Assembly (NCBI RefSeq): GCF_001602525.1
Contig: NZ_LSYT01000010.1
Location: forward strand, 124,001-188,000
Source: Flavobacterium chilense
GTDB taxonomy: Bacteria > Bacteroidota > Bacteroidia > Flavobacteriales > Flavobacteriaceae
Direction: 5' to 3'
DNA length: 64,000 bases
Below are positions 8,270 to 16,885 of the stretch, piece by piece (positions within the stretch are counted from its first letter, which is position 1; each line of letters starts with the position of its first letter). A program made the position numbers and the translations under genes. The notes under the pieces are model-generated. The model was not told the origin of the DNA. It was given only the letters and a program-made list of their open reading frames with translations, and ran no database searches.

Positions 8270-8770
8270 TTAAAATAAAATTGTTCGATATTCCCATATG
8301 ATATTCAGGAAAATACCGAAAAAAATAATACAGAATAGAAAATTTATAAAACTGGAAGCGAGAAAACCAAGTAAAGATCCTGTAGCTGCTTTTAGTGCTC
8401 GCTGATGGTTTTTAGAATCATAAATTAACTCGCCCACAAAAGCTCCTACAAAGGGACCAATTATAACCCCAAAAGGTATTGGAGCAATAATTCCAACAAT
8501 CAAACCAATATTAGTTCCCCAGACTCCGTAAGAGCTTCCTCCAAATTTCTTCGTTCCTTTTGCCGGAATAATATAATCCAGAATGGTGATGATTACGGTA
8601 ATTAAAAGTGTGATACCCAAAACCCAATAGTTGTTTTCGACAGCTCTGGTTAAGTACAATAATAACAATCCCACCCAACAACTCGATAATCCGGGTAAAA
8701 CAGGCAGAAAACTACCAAAAATGCCAATAATCATGCATATAAAACCAAGTAATACCAATAATAAATCCAT
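8270..8770 (-). CDS. DUF456 family membrane protein
   Basis: A 166-residue protein with four to five hydrophobic segments and the typical DUF456 layout. The N-terminal helix ends in FGSFLPVLPGLSSCWVGLLL. GAKFGG-like loops (PAKGTKKFGGSSYGVWGTNIG) follow, then GPFVGAFVGELIYD. Function is unknown. The frame reaches a TTG at 8818 that would abut the divergent neighbour, but ATG 8770 fits family length and leaves room for the shared promoter region. Confidence 0.8.
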   Translation of the reverse strand: MDLLLVLLGFICMIIGIFGSFLPVLPGLSSCWVGLLLLYLTRAVENNYWVLGITLLITVIITILDYIIPAKGTKKFGGSSYGVWGTNIGLIVGIIAPIPFGVIIGPFVGAFVGELIYDSKNHQRALKAATGSLLGFLASSFINFLFCIIFFGIFLNIIWEYRTILF

Positions 8771-8779
8771 AACTTTTTG

Positions 8780-8787
8780 TAATTTTG
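8780..8787 (+). promoter_or_regulatory. Probable -7 box for the gene at 8818
   Basis: TAATTTTG fits TAnnTTTG and lies 30 bases before the ATG. A -33 element is not obvious. Confidence 0.4.
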
Positions 8788-8817
8788 CACCTACAAATAC
8801 ATTAGCAATAAAAGTCA

Positions 8818-9201
8818 ATGCGCAGGTTTTTGCAATTTATATTATATTTTTTTCTGATTGTTTTGATCGATAGCAATATGCATGCCCAAGCCAAAAAACT
8901 TCCAATTAATGATCAGTTATTGCAGGACAGCATCTATAAAAGTAACAAGAAAAAAGTATTAAACTTTTCGATGAAAGATTTTGATGCGCTTTTCTTTGAT
9001 TTTTTTAATCGTAAAAATGATCCGAATATTGTCCTGACTAAAGTTGAGTTTTACAGTTATACGGTTCAGATTGCTGCTTTTTCAGACAGACTGGCATCTT
9101 TATATCCTGATCAAAAGCAAGTTGCGGCTCAAAATAAAGAAACATGGCTTTCAGAAAGCTACGAAGATTATTTACAATACAAAGCATCTCAAAAAAAATA
9201 A
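8818..9201 (+). CDS. Small exported protein of unknown function
   Basis: A 127-residue protein with a signal peptide (MRRFLQFILYFFLIVLIDSN, likely cleavage after HAQA). The mature part is polar and mostly helical, with no motif I recognise. A lipoprotein follows 47 bp later on the same strand, and the two may be co-transcribed. It is divergent from DUF456. No function is proposed. Confidence 0.65.
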   Translation: MRRFLQFILYFFLIVLIDSNMHAQAKKLPINDQLLQDSIYKSNKKKVLNFSMKDFDALFFDFFNRKNDPNIVLTKVEFYSYTVQIAAFSDRLASLYPDQKQVAAQNKETWLSESYEDYLQYKASQKK

Positions 9202-9248
9202 TCGTATTTTTATACCATAATTAGTTTATTCAATTCAACATCAAAATC

Positions 9249-9734
9249 TTGAAGCAGTTTTTCCTCTTTTTAATTCTTTTATCTTTCCATTCTTGTCAAT
9301 ATTTTGAGAAGCAGGTTCCGTCTGAAAAAGAGTTACTTCAAAAAGAATTAAAATCAATCAATTGGAAAGAAGTCGATGAATATCCGTCTGTGGCAAATTG
9401 TGAAAAAATTGCAGATAAGAAACAGCGTCAGCAATGTTTTTTTCAGGTAATGTCGCAATTAATTCAGGAAAAATTAGACATTGACACACTTTCAATCTTA
9501 TATCCCGAACTTGACACCATCGAGGTAAAAGTTACCGTTTTTCCAAATGCAACCATGAAATTCGAACCGCAATTTCCTAAAGATTCTGTTGCTTATGATA
9601 CGATCAAAATCGATAGTATTTTGCATGCCCGTTTGGTTGATTTTCCTAAAATAAATCCGGCTCTTAAACGCGGACTTCCGGTAAAAACCCAGTTTATTTT
9701 ACCTGTAATTCTTAAAGCAAAAGGCAAAGAATAG
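9249..9734 (+). CDS. Small lipoprotein, possibly with a TonB-like C-terminal fold
   Basis: A 161-residue protein starting at TTG 9249. This start places a complete signal peptide (MKQFFLFLILLSFHSC) with the lipid-accepting cysteine at residue 16. The C-terminal end (KINPALKRGLPVKTQFILPVILKAK) is reminiscent of the strand-helix-strand ending of TonB C-terminal domains, but the resemblance is weak. Two further cysteines (around 50 and 63) could form a disulfide in the periplasm. Function unknown. Confidence 0.65.
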   Translation: MKQFFLFLILLSFHSCQYFEKQVPSEKELLQKELKSINWKEVDEYPSVANCEKIADKKQRQQCFFQVMSQLIQEKLDIDTLSILYPELDTIEVKVTVFPNATMKFEPQFPKDSVAYDTIKIDSILHARLVDFPKINPALKRGLPVKTQFILPVILKAKGKE

Positions 9735-9770
9735 ATCTTTTTATTCTAAGCAGGATAAAGTAACGAAGAA

Positions 9771-9851
9771 GCTATTTCCTGCTATTCGCTTGTATCTTTT
9801 CCTTGCTAAAGGAGCAAGAAAAAGGATACCGCTTCTATCAGGGCTAGGGCT
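9771..9851 (+). ncRNA. Candidate structured element, copy A
   Basis: Conserved 5' end GCTATTTCCTGCTATTCGCT and 3' end CCGCTTCTATCAGGGCTAGG surround a long hairpin (GTATCTTTTCCTTGCT against AGCAAGAAAAAGGATAC). An outer CCTG/CAGG stem is present. It starts 36 bp after a stop codon on the same strand. Copies lie at 6222-6286 (minus) and 52374-52453 (plus). Confidence 0.5.
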
Positions 9852-9889
9852 TTCGTTTTCAGAAACCCTTTTTCAGGCTTACTTAAAAT

Positions 9890-10993
9890 TTATTTCCCAA
9901 ACCTTCTGTCTTTCCACTCATAAGAACCAAACAAACTATATAAAGCTACAGTTGTGCTAAAAAAAGGATATAACAAACTGCTTAAAAACAAACTCCTTAT
10001 ATTCTTTTTGGTCAGGAATTCATTCGTCATAAAAAGCAAACCACAATCAATCGTAAATTTAAGAGCAATAAAAAAAACTAAAAGCTGCCAATTTAAAAGT
10101 CCGAAACCAAAGAAGAAGAATCCTATTATAAAATTCAGGTTTCCAAAGAAAACGATCAATCCTAATACCTTTCCAAAATTACTTTGATAAGAGCTTGTTT
10201 TTGCCGCCCAGCGCACTCTTTGATGAAACAAAGATTTCCAGTTTTCAGTTGGTTTTGTTACTACAATTGCTTCTTTTGCTTTTAAGTAATGTACTTTATC
10301 CGGAAATAAATTGGCTGCTTTTTGCAGTAAAAAAACATCATCACCACTCGCAATTTTGTCATTCCCTTCAAATCCGTTTAAGCTTTCAAACAATTCTTTT
10401 CTGTAGGCAAAATTGGCTCCATTACACATAAAAGCCTTTTCGATCCCAAAACTGCCAATCGTTGCACCTTGTAAACTCATTAAATCTAATTGTTGAAAAT
10501 CATGCAAAAACAAATCCTCACATTGATACGTAACTGCTCCGGCAAGCATTGAAATATTGTTTTGCTGAATGTAATTGTCAAATGTTAACAGCCAGTTTTC
10601 AGGTACCAGACAATCAGCATCTGTAGTAATTACCCAACTCGTTTTTACGTGTTTCATTGCTGTCGAAATAGCATCTTTTTTAGGAGAATTTGAAACCCGG
10701 ATATTATCCATAACCGAAACCTGAAATCTGAAACTCGAGACAAAAATTCTCTCATGGGAATTATCATCTACCAAAATCACTTCAAACAAATCATTTGGGT
10801 AATTGAGTTTTGAAAAACTTTGTAAAAGGTTCGGTAAATTATCAATTTCATTCCTAAACGGAACTATAATAGTAAAGCTGGTTTTGGGTTTTAAATTTGC
10901 ATGCTCAAAGGTTTTAACTTTAGTAAAACCATAAATAAGTACCATTATAGCAATTATATAAATACCTAATATGGCAAACAAAACCCAACTCAT
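9890..10993 (-). CDS. Family 2 glycosyltransferase, membrane-bound
   Basis: A 367-residue processive-type GT2 enzyme. One N-terminal transmembrane helix (residues 3-23) is followed by the GT-A catalytic domain. VPFRNEIDNLPNLL and VILVDDNS are the nucleotide-sugar binding elements. TTDADCLVPENWL carries the DxD metal motif, SGDDVFLL is the acceptor-side aspartate pair, and QRVRWAAK is the QxxRW-like motif. Two to three transmembrane helices close the protein. The sugar is not predictable. Its start overlaps the stop of the upstream flippase-like gene by four bases (ATGA), so the two are translationally coupled. Confidence 0.87.
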   Translation of the reverse strand: MSWVLFAILGIYIIAIMVLIYGFTKVKTFEHANLKPKTSFTIIVPFRNEIDNLPNLLQSFSKLNYPNDLFEVILVDDNSHERIFVSSFRFQVSVMDNIRVSNSPKKDAISTAMKHVKTSWVITTDADCLVPENWLLTFDNYIQQNNISMLAGAVTYQCEDLFLHDFQQLDLMSLQGATIGSFGIEKAFMCNGANFAYRKELFESLNGFEGNDKIASGDDVFLLQKAANLFPDKVHYLKAKEAIVVTKPTENWKSLFHQRVRWAAKTSSYQSNFGKVLGLIVFFGNLNFIIGFFFFGFGLLNWQLLVFFIALKFTIDCGLLFMTNEFLTKKNIRSLFLSSLLYPFFSTTVALYSLFGSYEWKDRRFGK

Positions 10994-11934
10994 TCTGTTG
11001 CTCTGGTTTTAAAATTCAACACAAAATAGGCTCCAATAATTACCGGCAAAACCACATTTAGAAACCACATCAAAGTGCTGATAAAAACAACAATCCATTC
11101 GTTTACACCTAAAATCCCAAAGAAATAAATCGCAACACTTCCTTTTACTGCAAAATCTAAAAACTGAAAAGTAGGTAGCGAAGAAGCTAAAAAGTAAACA
11201 ACAGCAATTGTAGCAATTAGGGTGAAATAAGGTAAATCGACATCAAAAGCCAAAAACAAAAAGTAATACTGATGTGAGAAAACCAAATATCTTAAAACTC
11301 CTAAAACAATATTTTTTCTATGAACTGGTTTTGGGATTTCATTAATCTTATGAATTAATTTTTCAATCGAATATCCTTTAATTTTTATTTTCTTCAACGA
11401 AAATAAAACCGCAAAAAGCAACACAAAAATTCCAAATAAAACAGCAACCGTTTTGGCTGTAATGATTTCATATTTAGCATTAAAGTACAACAAGCCAAAA
11501 ACTCCAAAAATCACTGTTAGAATCATCTGGATTCCGTTACAAATGAGGTTTAGGAAAACCACTTTTTTAGCCTCTGTTTTCGGGTAATACAATGCTTTTC
11601 CTGCATACTCTCCTACTCCGTTTGGCGTAAAAATCCCAGCAGTTAAAGCTGCCAGCACTTGTTTTGTTGCTTCTACCAAAGAAATCTCCCGAATTACGCC
11701 TGCCAGATTTTGCCACTTTAAGATCTCGAAATAGCGATTGAGAACACTCAAAAGCAATATAAAGCCAATTCCTAAAACCGACTGATTTTTACGAAACAAA
11801 ATAATGAACTTTTGCCAGTCGAGTTTGTCGTTGTGTGCTAACTGATTATAAATAAAATAAAATGCACCGCCAACAATTAAAAGTTTGACCAGAAGAACAA
11901 GGAATTGCTTAGCTTTGTGAGGAATTGAAATCAT
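10990..11934 (-). CDS. Lysylphosphatidylglycerol synthase-type transmembrane protein (flippase-like)
   Basis: A 314-residue integral membrane protein with about eight helices. It resembles the membrane domain of the MprF/AglD family (flippase-like UPF0104). Characteristic are the early helix FYFIYNQLAH, NRYFEILKWQ, and LTAGIFTPNGVGEYAGKALY near residues 90-110. It lacks the soluble lysyl-transfer domain. Such proteins move lipids, or act with glycosyltransferases on lipid carriers. The coupled GT2 downstream supports a joint role in glycolipid or envelope synthesis. ATG 11934 was preferred to the longer frame beginning six codons upstream. Confidence 0.82.
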   Translation of the reverse strand: MISIPHKAKQFLVLLVKLLIVGGAFYFIYNQLAHNDKLDWQKFIILFRKNQSVLGIGFILLLSVLNRYFEILKWQNLAGVIREISLVEATKQVLAALTAGIFTPNGVGEYAGKALYYPKTEAKKVVFLNLICNGIQMILTVIFGVFGLLYFNAKYEIITAKTVAVLFGIFVLLFAVLFSLKKIKIKGYSIEKLIHKINEIPKPVHRKNIVLGVLRYLVFSHQYYFLFLAFDVDLPYFTLIATIAVVYFLASSLPTFQFLDFAVKGSVAIYFFGILGVNEWIVVFISTLMWFLNVVLPVIIGAYFVLNFKTRATE

Positions 11935-11967
11935 GCCGCAAAAGTAACACAAAGTATTGTAATAATG

Positions 11968-12060
11968 CTATTTCACAAAGATTCGCAAAACAAACACAAA
12001 GACACACAGAGAAATTCAAAAAAACTTTGTGAGCCTCTGTCGTAACTTGGTGTAACTTTG
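11968..12060. repeat. Dispersed repeat, inverted relative of 6100-6181
   Basis: TTTCACAAAGATTCGC, ACACACAGAG and AACTTTGTGAG repeat the motifs of 6100-6181 in reverse-complement order. It fills most of the space between the flippase-like gene and ruvC. Confidence 0.55.
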
Positions 12061-12081
12061 TGTAATTCAAACAAAAATCAC

Positions 12082-12636
12082 TTGACAAAAGAACGCATCA
12101 TATTAGGTATTGACCCCGGAACTACGATTATGGGTTTTGGATTGATTAGGGTCATCAATAAAAAAATGGAATTTCTGCAACTAAATGAACTGCAACTTTC
12201 TAAGTATGACAATCATTACCAAAAACTAAAGATCATTTTTGAGCGTACCATTGAGCTAATCGAAACGCATCATCCGGACGAAATTGCGATTGAGGCACCT
12301 TTTTTTGGCAAAAACGTACAGTCGATGCTAAAATTGGGACGCGCACAAGGCGTTGCAATGGCAGCCGGACTTTCAAGAGATATTCCGATTACTGAATACG
12401 AACCAAAAAAGATAAAAATGGCGATTACCGGAAACGGAAATGCCAGTAAAGAACAAGTAGCAAAAATGCTGCAACAGCTTTTGGGCTTAAAAGAATTACC
12501 CAAAAATCTCGATTCAACAGATGGTTTGGCGGCAGCTGTTTGCCATTTCTTTAATTCAGGAAAAGTCGTTGCCGGAAAAAGTTATTCGGGCTGGGATGCT
12601 TTTGTGAAACAGAATGAGGACAAAATTAGAAAATGA
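12082..12636 (+). CDS. ruvC: Holliday junction resolvase RuvC
   Basis: A nuclease that resolves four-way junctions after recombination with RuvAB. The RNase H-like fold starts GIDPGTTIMGFGLI with the first catalytic aspartate. The second acidic residue is in EIAIEAPFF. NVQSMLKLGRAQGVAMAAG is a family signature, and LDSTDGLAAAVCHFF holds the last aspartate and histidine. No ATG precedes the first motif. TTG 12082 gives 184 residues, the normal family length, and TTG 12058 would add eight residues encoded in the repeat. hemW follows after a repeat-filled gap. Confidence 0.93.
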   Translation: MTKERIILGIDPGTTIMGFGLIRVINKKMEFLQLNELQLSKYDNHYQKLKIIFERTIELIETHHPDEIAIEAPFFGKNVQSMLKLGRAQGVAMAAGLSRDIPITEYEPKKIKMAITGNGNASKEQVAKMLQQLLGLKELPKNLDSTDGLAAAVCHFFNSGKVVAGKSYSGWDAFVKQNEDKIRK

Positions 12637-12719
12637 GATAATTAGTCAATTAGATAATTTCTTTTCGGTCTAATAATCATTATCTAATTATCACATTTAC
12701 ACATTATCTAATTAAAAAA
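12637..12719. repeat. AT-rich repeat block between ruvC and hemW
   Basis: Contains TTAGATAATTT and ATTATCTAATTA in inverted relation, and a second ATTATCTAATTA. It resembles the flanks of the four-helix-bundle gene at 3083, but holds no gene. Confidence 0.5.
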
Positions 12720-13856
12720 ATGAGCGGTATCTACATTCATATTCCTTTTTGCAAACAGGCTTGCCACTATTGCGATTTTCATTTTTCGACTTCGATGAAG
12801 AAGAAGGATGAAATGGTTTTGGCTTTAGCCAAAGAAATCACTGTACGCAAAAACGAGTTTGAAAATGAGATTGTAGAAACCATTTATTTTGGTGGTGGAA
12901 CTCCTTCTGTATTGTCAAATGAGGAAATAAACTTTTTAATTTCTGAAGTTTACAAAAACTATAATGTTGTTGAAAACCCCGAAATTACTCTTGAAGCCAA
13001 TCCGGATGATTTGTCTGCAGAACGAATTTTCGAATTATCCAAAAGTCCGATCAATCGATTAAGCATCGGAATTCAGTCTTTTTATGAAGAAGATTTGAAG
13101 ATGATGAATCGTGCTCATAATTCGGCGGAAGCCATAAAATGTTTACAGGAAGCAACCAAATATTTCGATAATATTTCATTGGATTTGATTTACGGAATTC
13201 CGGGATTAACCGATGAAATGTGGAAAAAAAACATCGAAACAGCACTGTCATTTGGCATTCCGCATATTTCAAGTTATGCTTTGACAGTTGAACCGAAAAC
13301 TGCTTTAAGTAAATTAATCCAAACCGGAAAAATTGCTGAACCGCAAGATGAAGTAGCTTCTAATCATTTTATGATTTTAGTTGATATGCTTCAGAAAAAC
13401 GGATTTATCCATTATGAATTATCCAATTTTGGAAAAGAGAATTATTTCTCCAAAAACAATTCGGCATATTGGTTAGGGAAAAAATATATTGGTATCGGAC
13501 CTTCAGCGCACAGTTATGACGGCGTAAAAAGAGGCTGGAATATTGCGAATAATTCGCTTTATCTTAAAGCAATTCAAAACAATGAACTTCCTATTGAAAC
13601 TGAGGTTTTAACGATTTCTGATCGTTATAATGAATATATTATGACAGGATTACGAACAATCTGGGGTGTTTCTTTAGACCGAATTGAAAACGAATTTGGA
13701 GCAGAATATTTGAAATATTTATTAGAACAATCTCAAAAGTTCTTAAACGACGATTTACTTTTTATTGAAAACAATATCCTAAAACCAACTCCAAAAGGAA
13801 AATTTTTAACGGATGGAATTGCTTCAGATTTATTTTATCTAAATTTGGAAGACTAA
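12720..13856 (+). CDS. hemW: Radical SAM coproporphyrinogen III oxidase-like protein HemW
   Basis: A 378-residue radical SAM protein. The iron-sulfur motif CKQACHYC (residues 11-18) follows GIYIHIPF, exactly as in the HemW/HemN family. YFGGGTPS and LEANPDDL are SAM-binding motifs, and GIQSF and ISLDLIYGIPG lie further on. Length and the short N-terminus fit HemW, a heme chaperone, rather than the longer HemN oxidase. A C-terminal domain closes the protein (ERIENEFG-type wing). The ATG follows the upstream repeat directly. Confidence 0.9.
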   Translation: MSGIYIHIPFCKQACHYCDFHFSTSMKKKDEMVLALAKEITVRKNEFENEIVETIYFGGGTPSVLSNEEINFLISEVYKNYNVVENPEITLEANPDDLSAERIFELSKSPINRLSIGIQSFYEEDLKMMNRAHNSAEAIKCLQEATKYFDNISLDLIYGIPGLTDEMWKKNIETALSFGIPHISSYALTVEPKTALSKLIQTGKIAEPQDEVASNHFMILVDMLQKNGFIHYELSNFGKENYFSKNNSAYWLGKKYIGIGPSAHSYDGVKRGWNIANNSLYLKAIQNNELPIETEVLTISDRYNEYIMTGLRTIWGVSLDRIENEFGAEYLKYLLEQSQKFLNDDLLFIENNILKPTPKGKFLTDGIASDLFYLNLED

Positions 13857-13935
13857 AAATTAGCCACAAAGGCTCAAAGGCGCAAATCAATTAAACTTTG
13901 TGACTTAATGTCTTTGCAGCATAAAACCCAAATTT

Positions 13936-14703
13936 GTGTTAGCAAAAATCAACAACTTCGAAATCGACTTATCAAAACCTATTGATATTTCGATTCCATT
14001 AACCAATACAGACGAAAACCCAATTGCCTGGTATATCGAAAAACCGGTTATTGAACCTGTAGTTTTTGGCGATTGGATCGGGAAAGTTTCGGAAGGAAAA
14101 TCATCAACAAATTTTAATAATATTTTCTTCAATCCACACGGACATGGAACGCACACGGAATGTTTAGGACATATTACCAATGATTTCTACAGTATTAATC
14201 AGTCATTAAAGCAGTTTTTCTTTTTTGCTAAATTGATTACGGTTGAACCTCAAGAAACTGAAGGGGATTTCATTATTACAAAAGAACAAATTCAAAAAGC
14301 ATTGAGCGCTTTGACTTCGCTCAGCGTAACAAACGAAGCTTTAGTAATTCGAACTCTTCCAAATCAACAAGCTAAAAAATCAAAAAAATATTCGAATACA
14401 AATCCACCTTATTTGTCTGAGGAAGCTGCGATTTTCATCCGCGAAAGCGAAATTCAGCATTTGTTAATCGATTTACCAAGTGTTGACAAAGAGCATGACG
14501 AAGGTAAATTATTGGCTCATAAAGCATTTTGGAACGTAAAAGACACCATTAATTTAAATGCTGATGCAAGATTAAATGCCACAATTACTGAAATGATTTA
14601 TGTACCAAACGAAATTGAAGATGGAAATTATATACTAAATCTTCAAATTGCTTCGTTTGAAAATGATGCAAGTCCATCAAAACCAATATTATACAGGATT
14701 TAA
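13936..14703 (+). CDS. Cyclase-family (kynurenine formamidase-like) metal hydrolase
   Basis: A 255-residue protein of the PF04199 cyclase family with the metal-binding motif HGHGTHTECLGH near residues 69-80 (HxGTHxE type). DLPSVDKEHDEGKLLAHKAF near residues 178-197 contains the aspartate and histidine expected in the second part of the site. Members hydrolyse formylkynurenine or related amides; the substrate is not determinable. The start is GTG 13936, because no ATG lies upstream in frame. No tryptophan catabolic genes are nearby. Confidence 0.85.
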   Translation: MLAKINNFEIDLSKPIDISIPLTNTDENPIAWYIEKPVIEPVVFGDWIGKVSEGKSSTNFNNIFFNPHGHGTHTECLGHITNDFYSINQSLKQFFFFAKLITVEPQETEGDFIITKEQIQKALSALTSLSVTNEALVIRTLPNQQAKKSKKYSNTNPPYLSEEAAIFIRESEIQHLLIDLPSVDKEHDEGKLLAHKAFWNVKDTINLNADARLNATITEMIYVPNEIEDGNYILNLQIASFENDASPSKPILYRI

Positions 14704-14705
14704 AA

Positions 14706-14795
14706 TTTTACCACCAATTACACTAATTTATATTAATTTTTACATGCCTGAAGTAAAGAATTAATTCGTGAAGATTCGTGTAATTCGTGGTAAAA
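14706..14795. repeat. Inverted repeat, AATTCGTGG family
   Basis: The arms TTTTACCACCAATTACAC (14706-14723) and GTGTAATTCGTGGTAAAA (14778-14795) pair with two mismatches. They form a terminator-like hairpin after the cyclase gene. Related arms occur at 44686-44817 and 63161-63236. Confidence 0.6.
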
Positions 14796-14831
14796 AAATC
14801 TAAAATGTGAAATCTAAAATCTAAAATTAAA

Positions 14832-15230
14832 ATGATTACCATTTCTACAGACAAAACCAAACTCGATGTTCCGTTTATACAAAACTTTTTAAAAGATATT
14901 TACTGGGCTGCGGGACGAACCATAGAGGAAGTACAAACTACAATCGATGCTTCGGTTTGTTTTGGAATTTATCTCAATGACAAGCAAATTGGCTTTGCGA
15001 GAGTTATTACAGATTATGTGGTTTTTGGATATGTTATGGATGTTTTTATTACCGAAGAACATCGTGGTAAAGGATATTCGTCTGTTTTAATAGGAACAAT
15101 GATGAATGAACCTATTTTAAAAGACATTAAGATTTGGAGACTGGCCACAACTGATGCGCACTTTTTATATAAGAAATTTGGTTTTAATGCTTTGGAATAT
15201 CCGGAAAAAATGATGGAAAAGAAAATATGA
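14832..15230 (+). CDS. GNAT-family acetyltransferase
   Basis: A 132-residue small acetyltransferase. The acetyl-CoA motif is VMDVFITEEHRGKGYSSVLIG near residues 69-89 (R-G-K-G-Y within the Q/RxxGxG/A pattern). The preceding strand is IGFARVITDYVVFGYV, and HFLYKKFGFNALEYPEKMMEKK is the usual GNAT ending. The substrate cannot be told from sequence. Its stop overlaps the next start by four bases, so it is coupled to the DUF4260 gene. Confidence 0.88.
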   Translation: MITISTDKTKLDVPFIQNFLKDIYWAAGRTIEEVQTTIDASVCFGIYLNDKQIGFARVITDYVVFGYVMDVFITEEHRGKGYSSVLIGTMMNEPILKDIKIWRLATTDAHFLYKKFGFNALEYPEKMMEKKI

Positions 15231-15577
15231 AAACAATTATCAAACTTGAAGAACTAGCCTTATTCGCTCTCGGAATCTTTTTATTCAATCGTTTAAATTT
15301 TGATTGGTGGTGGTTTCTGGTTTTAATTTTAGCACCGGATTTGTCAATGCTGGGTTATTTATCTGGCAATAAAAGTGGTGCGTTTTTTTATAATGTATTT
15401 CATCATAAAGGAATTGCACTTTTAATTTACGCTTTAGGATGTTATTTGAGTATCGAAACGATTCAATTAGCCGGAATTATTCTATTTTCACATTCAGCAA
15501 TGGATCGGATTTTTGGTTATGGATTAAAATATGAAAAGGGTTTTAAATACACTCATTTAGGTGAAATTGGTAAATAA
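15227..15577 (+). CDS. DUF4260 family membrane protein
   Basis: A 116-residue protein with three to four hydrophobic segments. It carries the family landmarks FDWWWFLVLILAPDLSMLGYL, FYNVFHHKGIAL and HSAMDRIFGYGLKYEKGFKYTHLGEIG. The function of DUF4260 is unknown. It is coupled to the upstream GNAT gene and followed within 8 bp by an MmcQ-like gene, so the three form an operon. Confidence 0.85.
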   Translation: MKTIIKLEELALFALGIFLFNRLNFDWWWFLVLILAPDLSMLGYLSGNKSGAFFYNVFHHKGIALLIYALGCYLSIETIQLAGIILFSHSAMDRIFGYGLKYEKGFKYTHLGEIGK

Positions 15578-15585
15578 AAAATAAG

Positions 15586-15957
15586 ATGAATTTAGAAACG
15601 TATTACGAATATTGTCTTTCAAAAAAAGGTGTTAGCGAACATTTCCCTTTTGATGAAGATACTTTGGTTTTTAAAGTAGGCGGAAAAATGTTTGCTTTAT
15701 CATCCTTGTCTCAATGGGAAAAAAATGAGCCTTCGGTCAATTTAAAATGCGATCCTGAAAGGGCTCAGGAATTACGTGTCGAATATGATGAGATAAAACC
15801 GGGATTTCATATGAGTAAAGTGCATTGGAATACAATCTCCTTAAACGGTACTTTATCCAATACGCTGATCAAAGAATTAATCGATCATTCGTATGACTTG
15901 GTTTTCAAAAGTTTGACCAAGAAAATTCAAAATGAAATTATTGAATTAGAAAATTAG
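15586..15957 (+). CDS. MmcQ/YjbR family DNA-binding-fold protein
   Basis: A 123-residue protein matching the MmcQ/YjbR family. It has HFPFDEDTLVFKVGGKMFALSS near the start, then NLKCDPERAQELR, PGFHMSKVHWNTISLNG and a final helix ELIDHSYDLVFKSL. The fold resembles CyaY and double-wing DNA-binding proteins, but its role is not known. It is the third gene of the GNAT-DUF4260 operon. Confidence 0.88.
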   Translation: MNLETYYEYCLSKKGVSEHFPFDEDTLVFKVGGKMFALSSLSQWEKNEPSVNLKCDPERAQELRVEYDEIKPGFHMSKVHWNTISLNGTLSNTLIKELIDHSYDLVFKSLTKKIQNEIIELEN

Positions 15958-16028
15958 GCATTACATTTGTAGCGTAAGACATAAAACTTAACAACTCAAT
16001 TAATTTGCAACTTAGCAACTTATAGAAC

Positions 16029-16739
16029 ATGAAAGAACAATTTAAAAAATTTCTGAACGAAGAACAAGATCCAAAAGCGATTGAAAAAATCACTTCGAAA
16101 CTCAATGATTTATTGATGAAAAACGAAGAAATTGGTTATATCGCGGTTCAAAAAAAACCGGCAATTACTGTTTTTCCAGATAGCATAATTTTAACCAACA
16201 AACGTATTATCATTTGCAAACCTAAAAATTTAGGGCTTTCAATGGATTTTACAGATTACACTTGGGATGATATTACAAGCACTTTTGTAAAAGAGAATAT
16301 TTTAGGTTCTGAATTTTCATTTGGTACTACTACAGACCTGACTATTTCTATAGATTATATTCCGAAAACTCAGGCCAGAAAAATTTATACCTATGCTAAA
16401 GAGCAGTTAGATTTACTTAAAAATCCAATTGTTGCCGAAGCTCCGGTCGCAGAACCTGTTCAGACTACTGAACCGGAAAACAATGCTGAAGAAGAAGTTG
16501 AAGAAGTTGAAACTGAAGAAGTAACAAACTATGCAGAAATTATACCTGCAGCGACACCTTACGAAACTTTTGAACCAATTCAGCCGGCACAGCCTTCAAC
16601 AGGAGAACGTAAATTAAGTGATTTATCTAAAGAAGAACTTTTTGATAAATTACAGAATTACAAAAAACTGCTTGATAACGGATTAATCATGCAAGGCGAA
16701 TATGACACTTACAAAAAAGAAATATTGAGTTATATGTAA
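16029..16739 (+). CDS. PH-domain (YokE-like) and SHOCT-domain protein
   Basis: A 236-residue cytoplasmic protein. Residues 25-135 form a bacterial PH-like domain (NEEIGYIAVQKKPAITVFP, SIILTNKRIIICKP, DFTDYTWDDITSTFV). An acidic linker rich in Glu, Val, Thr and Pro follows at about 140-195. The end is a SHOCT motif (LSKEELFDKLQNYKKLLDNG, then QGEYDTYKKEIL). Such proteins are thought to mediate assembly or membrane association. It stands alone between the MmcQ operon and a terminator. Confidence 0.85.
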   Translation: MKEQFKKFLNEEQDPKAIEKITSKLNDLLMKNEEIGYIAVQKKPAITVFPDSIILTNKRIIICKPKNLGLSMDFTDYTWDDITSTFVKENILGSEFSFGTTTDLTISIDYIPKTQARKIYTYAKEQLDLLKNPIVAEAPVAEPVQTTEPENNAEEEVEEVETEEVTNYAEIIPAATPYETFEPIQPAQPSTGERKLSDLSKEELFDKLQNYKKLLDNGLIMQGEYDTYKKEILSYM

Positions 16740-16758
16740 ATTAGTCTTAAAGTTGGAA

Positions 16759-16885
16759 AGTCGAAAGTCATAAAGTCTCTTTCCTATTAAATATAAAAAG
16801 CCAAAATAGTTATTTCTCTATTCTGGCTTTATTTTTTAACACAATCTAATTGACTTTCAAACTTTCGACTTTATGACTTTCGACT
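16759..16885. repeat. Perfect 19-bp inverted repeat around a terminator
   Basis: AGTCGAAAGTCATAAAGTC at 16759-16777 is exactly complementary to 16867-16885. Between them lies a stem (AAAGCC...GGCTTT, 16797-16830). The right arm runs into the stop codon of the DUF4407 gene. Confidence 0.75.
16797..16830. terminator. Bidirectional terminator
   Basis: AAAGCC.AAAATAG pairs with CTATT.CTGGCTTT, and T runs follow on both strands. It serves the convergent PH-SHOCT and DUF4407 genes. Confidence 0.7.
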
